This document shows positions 1-11,120 of a stretch of DNA of 64,000 bases, piece after piece; the first letter of the stretch is position 1; each line of letters opens with the position of its first letter. Origin of the DNA: Telmatactis stephensoni (taxonomy: Eukaryota > Cnidaria > Anthozoa > Actiniaria > Isophelliidae); assembly GCA_029948255.1 (NCBI GenBank), contig JALIZF010001472.1, forward strand, positions 1 to 64,000. Reading direction: 5' to 3'. Position numbers and translations under genes: made by a program. The notes beneath the pieces were generated by a model. That model was not told where the DNA came from and searched no databases. It saw only the letters and a list, made by a program, of their open reading frames with translations.

Positions 1-1327
1 CGGTAAAATGCAAAGGCTATAGCCCATTGAAATACTCAAAAATAGGCAAAATCGAAAAAATGCACAGGCTATAGCCCATTGGAAATGTGCAAAAAATGGC
101 CCAAAATCGACAAAATGCTAAGGCTTTAGCCCATTGAAAATGCGCAAAAATCGACAAAAATCGACAAAATGCAAAGCCTATAGCCCATTGAAAATGCGCA
201 AAAATGGCCCAAAATCGACAAAATGCAAAGGCTATAGCCCATTGAAAATGCGCAAAAATGGCCAAAAATTAAAAAAATAAAAAGGCTATAGCCCATTGAA
301 AATCGTAAAAAAATGGCCAAAAATCGAAAAAATGCAAAGGCTATAGCCCATTGAAAATTGTCAAAAATGGCCAAAAATCGACAAAATGAAAAGGCTATAG
401 CCCATTGAAAATCGTCAAAGATGGCCAAAAATCGAAAAAATAAAAAGCCTATAGCCCATTGAAAATGCTCAAAAATGGCTCAAAATTGAAAAAATACAAA
501 GGTTATAGCCCATTGAAAATGCGCAAAAATTGCCCAAAATCGACAACATGCAAAGGCTATAGCCCATTGAAAATCGTCAAAAAGGCCAAAAATCGACAAA
601 ATGCAAAAGCTAAAGTCCATTGAAAATCGTCAAAAATAGCCCAAAATCGACAAAATGCAAAGGGTATAGCCCATTGAAAATGCGGGAAAATGACCCAAAA
701 TCGATAAAATGCAAAGGCTATAGCCCATTGAAAATGCTCAAACATGGCCAAAAATCGACAAAATGTTAAGGCTATAGCCCATTGAAAATGCGCAAAAATG
801 GCCAAAAATTGAAAAAATAAAAAGGCTATAGCCCATTGAAAATCGTAAAAAAATGGCCAAAAATCGAAAAAATGCAAAGGCTAAAGTCCATTGAAACTCG
901 TCAAAAATGGCTCAAAATCGACAAAATGCAAAGGCTGTAGCCCATTGAAAATGCTCAAAACTTGCCAAAAATCGAAAAAATGCAAAGGCTATAGCCCATT
1001 GAAAATTGTCAAAAGTGGCCAAAAATCGACAAAATGCAAAGGCTATAGCCCATTGAAAATCGTCAGATGGCCAAAAATCGACAAAATGCAAAGCCTATAG
1101 CCCATTGAAAATGCTCAAAAATGGCTCAAAATTGAAAAAATACAAAGGCTATAGCCCATTGAAAATCGTCAAAAATGGCCCAAACTCGGCAAAATGCAAA
1201 GGCTATAGCTCATTGAAAATACTCAAAAATGGGAAAAATCGAGAAAATGCAAAGGCTATAGCCCATTGAAAATCGTCATAAATGGCCAAAAATCGACAAA
1301 ATGCAAAAGCTAAAGTCCATTGAAAAT
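1..1327. repeat. 54-bp satellite, first block
   Basis: About 24 head-to-tail copies of a 52-55 bp unit, most often 54 bp, with core CTATAGCCCATTGAAAAT. The core starts at 17, 69, 124, 178, 232, 286, 341, 395 and 449, and so on. The unit length is a multiple of three, so several frames stay open and read as an 18-residue periodic F/W/A-rich peptide on the - strand. That is a property of the repeat, not evidence of a protein. Copies differ by scattered substitutions and small indels. Confidence 0.95.
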
Positions 1328-2084
1328 AATAATAATAATAATAACAAACTTATTTAAACACGGTTACTCATTCAACTTACAATGTTACATTGAAAGCTGG
1401 TCTCCCTAGAGGCCGTAATATATATAAGATAAAAATTTTAAAATACTATTTACAAATACTCTACTACTATTTCTAAAGTTATATGGAAAAACAGAAGAAG
1501 AAAAATTGTTTGCTATAACTGATGCTGTAAATTACCGAAATTGGTGATGTTCAAGTTTTTTGATAAAAGAATTAAGAGATTTTTGTTCTTTTAATTCTGT
1601 AGGGAGGGAATTCCATACTTCAGTTCCCGTGAAAGCAAAGCTATTCTTGTAGTAATTAGTTCTTGCTTTCGGTAACTGAAGGTCCTGGTTGGATCCTCTC
1701 ATGTGATAAACTTTGTTTGAATGTTTTCTTGAAAACATATCAACGAGATATGGCGGAGCCATCCCATTGACAATTTTGAACATCATAATTGCTTTTTGTC
1801 TCATTCTCCTTTCATTTAGCTTTTCCCAGTTTAATTGTTTGAAAATGTCGCTGGTCCTTACCGTGAGGTAGTAGGCACCAGTGATAATTCGAGCTGCGCG
1901 ATTTTGTAAAACCTGTAGCTTATTTGTCAGTGTTGCGTCAATACTATCCCACACTAGACTGCAGTAGTCAAAGTACGGTTCAATAGTAGCTTTGTAGACT
2001 TTGACCATGCAGTCACGGTCGAGAAATGGTTTGATGCTCTTAAGCGTCCGCAGACCTATTGAAACTTTGATAGCGATACTCTCG
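1328..2084 (-). mobile_element. 5'-truncated LINE fragment: C-terminal part of a reverse transcriptase
   Basis: The - strand encodes about 180 residues, from roughly 2,083 down to the stop at 1,532. They match the region downstream of the catalytic domain in Jockey/CR1/L2-type LINE polymerases, with recognisable segments such as YKATIEPYFDYCSLVWD, LQNRAARIIT and WNSLPTELKEQKSLNSF. About 200 bp of 3' UTR-like sequence follows, ending in an (ATT)n tract at 1,328-1,345, as LINE 3' ends often do. The catalytic YxDD region and endonuclease are absent, so it is a dead 5'-truncated copy. It interrupts the 54-bp satellite, which resumes on both sides. The exact clade is not determined. Confidence 0.85.
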
Positions 2085-2720
2085 TCAAAAATAGCCCAAA
2101 ATCGACAAAATGCAAAGGGTATAGCCCATTGAAAATGCGAAAAAATGGCCAAAAATCGACAAAATGCAAAGGCTATAGCCCATGCAAAATGGTCAAAAAA
2201 CTCTTAAAATCATGAAAATGCAAAGGCTATAGCCCATGCAAAATGGTCAAAAATGCCTAAAATCAACAAAATGCAAGGGCTATAGCCCATGCAAAATAGT
2301 CAAAAAACGCCCAAAATCAACGAAATGCAAAGGCTATAGTGCATGCAAAATGCTCAAAAATGGCCCAAAATCAACAAAATGCAAAGGCTATAGTCCATGC
2401 AAAATTCTCAAAATTGGCCCAAATTTGACAAAATGCAAAGGCTATTGGCCATGGAATCAGTTGGTGAAAAATGGCAAAAAAATCGCTAAAATGCAAAGGC
2501 TATATTCTATGCAAAATGGTGAAAAATGGTCTAAAATAAGCCCAAAATCAAAAACATTTTAAGCCTATAGCCCTTTGAAAATGGTCAATAAATGCCTAAA
2601 CTCATCAAAATGCAAAGGCAAAATGCAATGCAAAATGCAAAATGGTCAAAACTGACGCTGAAAATTACCAAATTTAAATGTAAAGGTATAGGCCATTGAG
2701 ATTAATTGGTCAAAATGGCC
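2085..2720. repeat. 54-bp satellite, second, diverged block
   Basis: The satellite continues after the LINE insertion. The first copies match the upstream block. From about 2,180 a variant appears in which CCCATTGAAAAT is replaced by CCCATGCAAAAT. The repeat decays by 2,720. The open frame at 2,236-2,562 is a repeat artefact. Confidence 0.85.
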
Positions 2721-3736
2721 TAAAATCCACAATATTTATCCGGAGGAGGGGGTTTGAAAATGGTAGTTTTTTTAAGGAGGGGGATTTAAGTTATTCTACA
2801 TTTAGCAGACGGGTGGTGTTAACTTCAAGGGGTACTTTGCTCATTTTAGAACCCCCTCCAGATTAATATTCCACAGTCCCTTAATGTAGAGCTGTTGAAC
2901 TCTTGCAATTGCAATCGATTTAATATTAGTTTAAAGGATTTGCTTCAACTCCATATACCCTACTGGGAGTTGCACCCAGACCTCTTGGCCGTGACCAAGC
3001 GTGCTCTACTACACTATAGAGTTGGTGTTGGTGTTGAAGCATCGAAAAATGGGAAAGTAAATGTCTTGAAAATATATAAATCAAAGTCTTGCTATAGCGA
3101 GAAATTTTTAGAAAACAATACCATTATGCATTTATTGAAAAATTACAACAAAACGAGTCTGTATTACAACATTGAAATGATGAAAGGAATGAAGAACCGA
3201 ATGAAAAGTCTCAGGAAGTTGAAAAGTTAAGAAAAATGAAAAAAATGAAAAACGTTTGGATCATATATAACAACTTGTTACGCCTGGATATATTTTCTTG
3301 GGTTGAGCATTTATCAAAAAAAAATCGTAACCAAAGAAGAAAAACGTTCCTTTATCTATCGCATCAAATTAAGCCCGACATTTTCCGTTTAATCAAAAGA
3401 ATCAAGTTAGAAATATTCATCCAACAATTTGAATTTTCACCCTATTAAGGGATTAACTCTTAACTTTTGCTTCCATCTTCCACTGTCATAAATTTCATTT
3501 TAACAATTTTAAAGTCATTTTCAAGAAAACTCAACCAATTTACAAGATGTCTCGCTGGATTTTACTGTTGATCAGAAACTCCAAGTGGGTTTGTTACCCT
3601 GTTGGAGGGTTTTTCATTCAGGGTTATTCCTTCCCCTAGTCCTTTCACTGTGTCAGTCCCTGGTCCACAAGGTCCAGGTACAGCAGGGGTCACCACGTGC
3701 AGGTACAGTAGGACTTGCAACAGGAGAGGCTATTAG
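2721..3736. other. Non-genic stretch, no recognised feature
   Basis: Mixed AT-rich sequence with purine-rich tracts (GGAGGGGG near 2,745). Two open frames on the + strand (2,895-3,230 and 3,236-3,448) are Lys/Asn rich, adjacent and out of phase, and I recognise no domain. They may be remnants of an old element. I do not call a gene here. Confidence 0.4.
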
Positions 3737-4143
3737 TGTCTATAGACACCCAAGACACTACTGGATGTAGTGCCCTGTGGAGACGCTTCCTGTGCCATTG
3801 GACCCCCAAAAATTGTAGCTCTCAAGAGAGAGTTTATTTGTGTCAGGCCTGCAACATGCAATGCCTATAGACACCCAAGACACTACTGGATGTAGTGATC
3901 TATGGAGACTCTTCCTGTGCCATTGGACCCCCAAAAATTGTAACTCTCAAGAGAGAGTTTGTGTCAGGCCTGCAATGCCTATAGACACCCAAGACACTAC
4001 TGGATGTAGTGCCCTGTGGAGACGCTTCCTGTGCCATTGGACCCCCAAAAATTGTAACTCTCAAGAGAGAGTTTGTGCAAGGCCTGCAATACCTATAGAC
4101 ACCCAAGACACTACTGGATGTAGTGCTTTGTGGAGACGCTTTG
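3737..4143. repeat. 114-bp tandem repeat (about 3.5 copies)
   Basis: The unit starts near TATAGACACCCAAGACACT at 3,741, 3,866, 3,980 and 4,094, giving spacings of 125, 114 and 114 bp. The last copy stops at about 4,143. Each complete unit carries ACTCTCAAGAGAGAGT, a short palindrome. Because 114 is a multiple of three, a 38-residue periodic reading frame is open on the + strand. There are too few copies to judge selection. Confidence 0.85.
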
Positions 4144-4169
4144 CAAAAGAAGACTTGCATGAAAACGTA

Positions 4170-4790
4170 AAAAACGACCGTGGCACCCGAAAACATCGTT
4201 GGAGCAAAGGCCCGAAAACATTGTCGCAAAAATGACCCGAAAACATTGTCAAACGTTGCAAAAAAGACTCGAAAACATCGTTCCAAAAAAGACCCGAAAA
4301 TGTGTTGCGAAAAGACTCGAAAACACATCATTGAAAAAAGACCCGAAAATATTGTTGCAAAAGAAGACCCGAAAACATCTTTCAAAAAAATACCCGAAAA
4401 AGATCGTCCCAAAAAAGACCCGAAACATCTTTCCAAAAAGGACCCCAAAAAATCGTCCCAAAAAGACCCGAAAACACAGACCCAAAAACATTATTGCAAA
4501 GACCCGAAAACACTGTTGCAAAAAAAGACCCGAAAACACTGTTGCAAAAAAGACCCGAAAAGGCACTGTTGCAAAAAAGACCCGAAAAGGCACTGTTGCA
4601 AAAAAGACCCGAAAAGGCACTGTTCCAAAAAAGACCCGAAAACATCTTTCCAAAAAGGACCCGAAAAAATCGTCCCAAAAAAGACCCGAAAACACAGACC
4701 TAAAAACATTATTGCAAAGACCCGAAAGCACTGTTGCAAAAAAGACCCGAAAACATCTTTCCAATAAAGACCCGAAAACATTTTTTTCAT
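4170..4790. repeat. Minisatellite of about 25 bp (AAAAAAGACCCGAAAACA core)
   Basis: More than 20 imperfect copies of a unit of about 20-27 bp built on GACCCGAAAACA followed by A-rich spacer. A higher-order sub-block (GACCCGAAAAGGCACTGTTGC) repeats near 4,550-4,630. Open frames appear in several phases on both strands, Lys-rich on + and Phe-rich on -. This is expected of a stop-poor repeat and is not taken as coding. Confidence 0.9.
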
Positions 4791-7306
4791 GTCTTACGAT
4801 TTTTTGTATTTCTTCAATAGTTGATGTTGAATTTTGTTATTGTTAACCAACAACAACAAACAAGCATTTTCTAATACCTTCATTAATTTTGTATTAATAA
4901 AGATAATTCTTCACGTTAATAATCACTAATATTATTAGGACAAAAATCCTAGACTAAGAAGCTACCGCTGTAAAAATTCTACTTGATGACTCGTCGTCGC
5001 AACCCAGTTTGGTTGTTCTTGGTAGACTTGGCTGAAAGAAATGCCACAAAAATGCCATGGTATCTACTAGGCAGGAAACATCAGTACAAAACCTCAAGTC
5101 CTATTGAGTATTTCCTCTGTCCTATTGCTTCATCATGACATTTATCATTTTTAATGATTAGTATTTCTAGTCTAGGCCGGGCCAAAATGAATCGGAATCA
5201 ACACTAAATTTGGGTGTGGCTAATCTAGAGTTCCACCATTATCGTTGACATGCAAAGTTGTGGCAACACCCAGATGGAGGAATTCAGTGATTTTTCAATC
5301 AAGAATCTACATAAAACATAGCAGATCCCCGATCACACCACGACTTTGCGCATCAACTTCGTAGTAGCCTGGCCAGCCCTAACCTAAGACCTAAGTAGCA
5401 CAGAAATCTAAGCCTTTATGATCTGTAGTTTATATGTATGCGTTGTATGTAAACTGACCAGAACCACGTACTAATAATGGACGAACTCTACATCTAAAGA
5501 AGACGACACAGACTCAGACTACAAAGGAGGTCTCTCATTTTGAGAGTATGGTCTATTTGATCCAGTTCCATCGGTGATCCAGCGTTGTCCTCTCGTAGGC
5601 CTAAGCATTCATGAAAGCTAACCTAAGCAGGCCAATTGACCCCGGCCGATTGACCGGTCCAAAATCTAATAAATCCCACCTAAAGTTAAAGTGGTAGCTT
5701 CTGCTAAAAACACCCTATTCCTAGCGAGACTAAATTTTGTTAACTATGAATTGTGAAGTGAATACTTTGACTTGTGATTACGAGCCAAAAAGAAAAATAG
5801 ATGTCAAAAATGTATTTTTGGGGGTCAGCGGCGACAGTCACAAACAAGGTACAAAACACCTCCAACACCCCCTGCAGCCAACAGGCACCCCACGTGGCAC
5901 GCCCGTTTCCCCACCCCCTCTCCCTAGTGGAGAAAAGGAGAACAAACCCGCACGCCATGAGGGGCGTCTGATTTCGCAGGCACAAACAAACACTTATACA
6001 GCACAAACATCTAACAACACGAAAACAAGAAAGCAATAATGACAATCTGATTCATCACAAGCAAAGATACTCACTTCTGTACAGTGAACTTTCTTCATGA
6101 CGGACACCCAAACACTCGCTTCTCTTCTTACTAGACATTTTTAAAAAGTTATTTTAAAATTAACACGTTCGAATTGTTGAGGTTTGTCCGCGTTATAGAG
6201 GTATTCTCCATGAAAAAAGTTCACCATACATTATCCTATTTCCACCTTCTGTCCCCCCCACAAAAAAAATGCTTCAGCGACATCTCCAACAATTTCACAA
6301 ACACAGCCAAATACATTTTTGTATCAAAACTAGAATTTAGATTGTTGAAGATTCGTTGAATTGATTAACCTTTCATTCGACGCTTGTTTCGCTGGCAAAA
6401 TCCTGGAATAAAAGTGAGAACAACAACATGAGTCATACATTCTAACGTGCGACGTAAAGGCTGGCAGATAAAACATTGCTCACTGAACAACTAAACACAG
6501 AAAGGTTTCAAAACACCCGAATTCCAGGTTTCTTCTTATTACAAGAAACCTTTCATTCACAAAATTCGAATTGGAAGACCAACTGGTGATGAACTCAACT
6601 GTCCAATTTGCGCCATTTTTCGCATGCAGCAGATAAACATAAGCAAAGCGAACTACAACCAAAACATTGCCAATTAGCAGTCCACTATTTAAAGGAAAAT
6701 GATACAAAATAATACAAATCCTTCTTGGTTGAAAATTTTCCAAGAATTTTAATGTTTCGAGAGCGAAAAGCCTTGATAGAACTTGCTCGCCTTCAGCAAG
6801 TGCAAAGGTGCAAAACGCTCGAGCTTTTCCAAGACAAATTCCGCTCAAAACATAATTCTTTCCTTTAAAAATACTTTAGACTTAGCCTTTTTAAGGTTTA
6901 CTTATGCCTAGCTTCGAGACTTCTCGGTGAAAAGCAACATTTTATCAAAAATATAGCTATTTTAGAAACGAGAGAGTAAACACCAACTTACCTTGACGGC
7001 TGCACTGTTTCAATGAGCGAAATGAACTGAACACGTTAAACTCATATATCTATCACGTGATTATAGTGTCAGTGCCTTATCCAATTGGCCCCTTGCATCA
7101 CGTCGGAATGCAGCTCAATTGGAAGGCAAAAGAAAACAATTTCAATGTCATGAGAGTTGGAAATCTATTGTTTTTGCCCTTCAAACATCCAACGTGCTGC
7201 AAGGGGTCTTTTGGGATTCAAGAATGTCTAAATAGTTATTATGAAAATGTAACAATAAATGCAAGATTTGATTATATAATAAGGAATAATAAATTAAAGG
7301 AATAAC
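4791..7306. other. Intergenic DNA without a supported gene
   Basis: Single-copy-looking DNA. The longest open frames (5,737-6,039 +, 5,740-6,045 -, 6,480-6,848 - of 122 codons, 7,057-7,305 +) show no domain I recognise and no clear flanking splice sites. The 122-codon - strand frame starts at an ATG and is the only one worth a database search. Confidence 0.4.
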
Positions 7307-7309
7307 AAA

Positions 7310-7535
7310 GCTTATCAGAAAAACGAAAGAAAGAAAAAAGAAAGGAAAGAAGAAGAAAAAAGCAGGAAAGAAAAAAAAGAGGGAAGGAAAGAAAGAAAGA
7401 AGGAAAGAATAGAGAAAGAGAAAGAACGAAAGAAATTAGGAAGAAGAAAAAAGAAGAAGAAGAAGAAGAAGAAGAAGAAGAAGAAGAGGAAAGAAAGAAA
7501 GAAGGAACGAAAAAGAAGAAAAGGAAGAATGAATG
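7310..7535. repeat. Purine microsatellite (GAAA/GGAA/GAA)n
   Basis: Nearly uninterrupted A/G sequence on the + strand, including a run of GAA triplets at about 7,450-7,490. It ends with a few GGAT units. Confidence 0.95.
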
Positions 7536-7767
7536 GATGGATGGTAATATTTCGGTAACATTTCGCGTAACGTTAACGTTGTACAGAGTTGCAAAAGTAA
7601 AACCAATCCAAAAACTGTTGCGCGCACCTGTTACAGGGTGGAAACACGGTGCAACCCTGTTCTGCGCGCAATGTCACAGAAAAAGTTGGAAGAAAAGTTG
7701 TATCTTTTATCAGTGCCTATTCATGACTTGATCAATAGATGGAATAATGACATCAATTTTCGACACT

Positions 7768-7945
7768 CGGTGCACCCTCTACCCCCTCTCTCCATCAGTG
7801 CTCCGTTTTAAGGGTATTTAAAGCTAATTAAAGCTACACGGAAAGGAAAGAAGTCGAAACAAGGATGTGAAGTCAATGGGAATCGAACTCGGGACCTCTC
7901 GCACTGAAGGCCATGCACTAACCAACTGTGCCATCCTTGCTCCTC
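7768..7945 (-). mobile_element. tRNA-derived SINE, copy 1
   Basis: Read on the - strand there is an A-box-like TGGCACAGTTGGTTAGTGC and a B-box-like GAGTTCGATTCCC, the internal promoter layout of a tRNA-derived SINE. A non-tRNA body follows, including a segment read on + as TTTAAAGCTAATTAAAGCTA. A second copy with the same body lies at 28,690-28,866, showing a dispersed family. It is not a functional tRNA gene: the acceptor stem does not pair. Confidence 0.8.
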
Positions 7946-8904
7946 ACAAAGTTAGTCGTAATAGCTTTTTCCAGCGTTCTCAACAATAAAAATTAATGTT
8001 TAACCATCGAGAACGATGGAAAATAGTTATTAACCCACTTTAACCGTAATCGTAAAAAAGCCAAAATATTAACCGTTAACCGTAATAGCCACCACCCCAT
8101 TGAGACCCTCCTTAAACGCCTCTCTCCAATGATCAAGTCCTAAAAATATTGGATAGACGTCCCAGCTCCCCCTTTCGTCTTATCATACGCCACATCAAAT
8201 AAACACACTCCTCAAGTCATGAAAATATTTGATAGACGCCCCCACCAATAAATATCCCCTCCCTCCCCTCCCTCAGCAGACTAAATGGACCCGCATAAAC
8301 TTTAACTAGGCAGTTCAAATACTATTACAATCATCCTTTAACATTACCTTCTAAGAAGATAATATTTCCTGCGTAGAAAGGATTTTTTTTATACGTATTT
8401 AATATACCAAATGTTGATGTCAAAATAAACGTAACCGCCTCTCTCAAATAAACTTGTGCCTTTTGAGCTCAACTTTTTCTTAATCGTCCAAGGCGTCTAT
8501 TGTAATAAATACGGTATAAACCAAATTCCATAACGGACTAAGTTCCCATATATGATATCGAAATTCGCTGTAAATTAATGATATCGAATGAGTAAATAGT
8601 AGATCGATCGACAGATAGATAGATTCATCAATTGATTTCCTTGCGATAATAACTTAAGCGCAAAAGAAATCTTATTGGCGAATATACCGGTAAATATTAG
8701 CAGTGTTAAAACATCGAATTTTCATCGCGACAAGTTCGGCAAGAAGCCGTGTAGACTTCGTGTCAACTCGTAGCCCTTTCGACACAAATTCCGAAAAAGG
8801 CACCAAAAATTCACGGACGGACTTACACACTCGATGACATCAAATGATTATTGGCTTGATAGGAAAAAAATGAAATGAAATAAAACAAAAACAAAATATA
8901 TATA
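7946..8904. other. Intergenic, no feature seen
   Basis: AT-rich DNA with no open frame over 60 codons that resembles a gene. A few GATC/GATA-rich stretches occur near 8,600. Confidence 0.4.
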
Positions 8905-8915
8905 AAAAAGAAAGT

Positions 8916-8947
<32 letters not shown>

Positions 8948-9060
8948 AACTGAAAAAGATTGGTCAATTCGGGGAATCGATCTCGGTCCATGAGATTCAC
9001 ATGCCACGCATTACTACACTTTGCCACCAAAACACCTCAATTTGCACAACAATAGACAGT
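8905..9060 (-). mobile_element. (GAAA)n plus tRNA-like head, 3' flank of a lost lectin unit
   Basis: A (GAAA)n tract is followed by sequence that reads on the - strand as an A-box-like TGGCAAAGTGTAGTAATG and a B-box-like GAGATCGATTCCCC. The same arrangement, a purine microsatellite, then a tRNA-like segment, then TTTGCACAACAATA, follows CTL1 (17,640-17,830), CTL2 (23,760-24,085), CTL3 (29,060-29,240), CTL5 (42,930-43,220) and CTL6 (48,860-49,220). Its presence here implies that the array once extended further left. Confidence 0.6.
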
Positions 9061-9184
9061 CCATTAACACAATACACTAGGTTATTTTGTCCTTCAAATC
9101 CCTTAGTAGACCAGTTAGTCTAGTGGTAAGGTGCAGTCACTTACGGCCTAGGATCCGACTGTTTCCTCCCTCTTTGACTGCGAA

Positions 9185-9540
9185 GCTTTCTGTGTACTAC
9201 CGATAGCGCGGAAGGGGCCGAAATCTCCATCCTATACGTAACATGCGATGATTCAGCGCTTTGTCTGGATGCATGGTCGATTTTTTTCAGTTTTGCATAA
9301 ATTAGCATACTGATTTGCTTTTGGTGACTACTTCGAGCCTCGGCGCAGCTCGGCGATTTTTTTTTTTTGTTTTTTTTTTGTTTTTGTAATTTTTTAAGCT
9401 TCTTTGAAATGTTTGTGCATTAATTGATTCACTTTCTTTCTTTCTTTCTGAGTTTATTTTTAATTGTTTTATTTTGTTCAAAAATTAGTTGTCTAGCGAG
9501 GAGCCTGGGCTCGAAACGTCTATTCATTCATTCATTATTA
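9185..9540. repeat. Duplicated block A, copy 1 (copy 2 at 34,042-34,400)
   Basis: From CTTTCTGTGTACTACCGATAG to the (ATT)n tract near 9,540 this segment is nearly identical to 34,042-34,400, including the T-rich run after GCTCGGCGA. Together with 11,121-11,650 against 34,405-34,927 it defines a segmental duplication of more than 0.8 kb. Copy 1 has an extra 1.56-kb element between the two halves. Confidence 0.9.
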
Positions 9541-9735
9541 TTATTATTATTTATTTATTTTTATTATTCAATTTTCATACACTGTACAAATTCTGATTTT
9601 CTGATTGGTCAGTTTGTATCACGTGACGCGTTGTTATGACGTGACAGCACGTCACGACGTATTAATACCGACGTATTATATCACGCGTGCCTGTTATGAA
9701 GGTAAACTCAATTTCATTGAAGTTTTTGGAGCTTA

Positions 9736-10142
9736 AGGCGCTGTTACACGGTGCAATTTTTCTTGCAACTTGCAATGCAACGCCGTTGCGTTGCAAGTTG
9801 CAGAAGAGATTACGCGTGTAACACCCTTCTCTGCAACTTGCAATGCAACGTTGCAAGTTGCAGAAAAAGTTAAACGAGTTTCTACTTTTCGCAACGTTGC
9901 GAAGCACGTTGCAGCGTGTAACATCTATCCAGCAACCTGCAATGCAATCCCTGTCGCAAATGACCAATAAGAACGTAGTGACCACGGATATATCTGGTTT
10001 TTCGAAGACCAAGAAAGAGTTGCGTTGCGAATTGCAAAGAGAATTGCGAGCGTCTGACATCTTGTCAGCAACTTGCAATGTTCTGCTTTTGTCAGCATTG
10101 CATTGCAAGTTGCAAGAAAAATTGCATCGTGTAACAGCGCCT
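9736..10142. mobile_element. 407-bp MITE with about 45-bp terminal inverted repeats and TTA target duplication
   Basis: The left end AGGCGCTGTTACACGGTGC is matched by the reverse complement of the right end with one or two differences across about 45 bp (GCACCG/GCATCG near the tips). TTA lies immediately outside both ends (9,733-9,735 and 10,143-10,145). A 3-bp TWA duplication is characteristic of PIF/Harbinger transposons, so a Harbinger-type MITE is inferred. The interior repeats GCAACTTGCAATGCAA in both orientations, which explains the mirrored Cys/Asn-rich open frames. Confidence 0.85.
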
Positions 10143-10340
10143 TTACTGAGATCAACATATTTCAACGACTTAAAAACAGAGTTCGCCGGCTTTCCAAATT
10201 CATCTGTCTCTGTTTTTAACGGTAAGCTTACGAAGTTCTAACTTTCATTCAAACTGTAAATTCAGTTTTTGGCGTGTTGTTTTTGTCAAAACACTATTCG
10301 CCGGCTTTGCAAATTCATCACTATAATTTTTGTTTTTTAG

Positions 10341-10533
10341 ACTGGCTATCCAAAAAATATCCAACAGAAAGTCTGGAAATCCTTTCCCCGCAACTTCTCT
10401 CAGATGGGGTAAAGAAATTTTATCATGAATCGAAAAAATCGCCAAACGAGTACTTCATGCAGCCTTCGGCTGTCGACAAACGAAAACTACTTCTTCCCGG
10501 CTTCATGCACCAAGGTTTAGCAGCGTTTCAACC
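10341..10533 (+). pseudogene. Exon-like open segment of unknown protein inside the composite element
   Basis: The open segment is bounded by a pyrimidine-rich acceptor (TTTTTGTTTTTTAG) and a perfect donor (GTAAGT). It encodes about 64 residues, from DWLSKKYPTESLEI to GFMHQGLAAFQP. The size and pattern loosely recall the N-terminal helical region of Crypton/DUF3504-type tyrosine recombinases, but I see no catalytic residues and the match is weak. I find no partner exons. It could be a captured host exon or part of the element's own gene. It is missing from the short copy at 40,627. Confidence 0.3.
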
Positions 10534-10935
10534 GTAAGTCGCCAGTTTAAACCTATATCCAAAACTCCAGCGATAATTTTCTAGACCTTTCACTTACCGA
10601 GTTCTAGGACTCAGTGCTGAATCACTTAACGATCCAAAAAAGTCTGAGTTCTTTGTTTATAAGACTTATGGACGATTTCAATTTTACCGAGCAAGTTGTA
10701 AACATGGATTCTGAGAACTCGTTTATTATTCTTGTATCACGGTACTTTTCTCCTAGTTTTCTTCTGAAAGGTTTATTTTAATTTGTATTGTTAAAATTAC
10801 CAAATGCTATTAAATAAATTTTGAATAAGTCTTACTATTTTGGATGACTTGAGTTAAGCTTATTTCTAGTGATCTTAGATGTCGACTGACAGTTTTAGCC
10901 TGCTTCTGCAGTGTATTCAAATTGAATAATAAAAA

Positions 10936-11120
10936 GGTTAACGCACTCTTTGCTCGTGAATTATCGGGATTTTATCTTCACTCGTTTACTAACAATGAAC
11001 TCGAAATTTTTTCATACTGCACTCGGCTAACGCCTCGTGCAGTATTTAAAATTTCTCGTTCATTGTTAGCAAACTCGTGAAGATAAATCCCGATAATTCA
11101 CTCGCTGAGTGCGTTAACCT
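10936..11120. repeat. 185-bp terminal hairpin of the composite element
   Basis: GGTTAACGCACTCTTTGCTCG at the left is the near reverse complement of the right end (CGAGCAAAG-like to GCGTTAACC), and the arms of about 85 bp pair almost throughout around a short CTCGGCTAACG loop. The same, shorter hairpin ends the second copy (about 40,995-41,120). Confidence 0.85.

Larger units (their letters stand above)
9561..11120. mobile_element. Composite mobile element with 3' terminal hairpin (long copy)
   Basis: It begins TTATTATTCAATTTTCATAC and ends in a hairpin terminating GTGCGTTAACCT. The duplicated block around it is uninterrupted at 34,400, so this is an insertion. A shorter relative at 40,627-41,120 has the same ends but lacks roughly 9,620-10,612, the relationship expected between a long element and an internally deleted derivative. 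The long copy contains a nested TTA-flanked element (9,736-10,142) and an exon-like open segment (10,341-10,533). No known superfamily is assigned. Confidence 0.7.

Noticed and set aside
17..877. Long - strand open frames with repeating FQWAI.FAFCRF residues
   Set aside because: They follow from the 54-bp satellite period (a multiple of three). No start context, splice sites or domain.
4180..4846. Lys-rich (+) and Phe-rich (-) frames of up to 215 codons
   Set aside because: Open in several phases on both strands across a minisatellite lacking stop triplets; not coding evidence.
9120..9170. tRNA-like TAGTCTAGTGGTAAGGTGC (also at 37,450)
   Set aside because: It resembles an A box, but no B box follows at the right distance. 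Treated as part of the old repeat flank.
9662..10241. Overlapping Cys/Asn-rich frames on both strands
   Set aside because: They lie in the palindromic interior of the TTA-flanked MITE and mirror each other.
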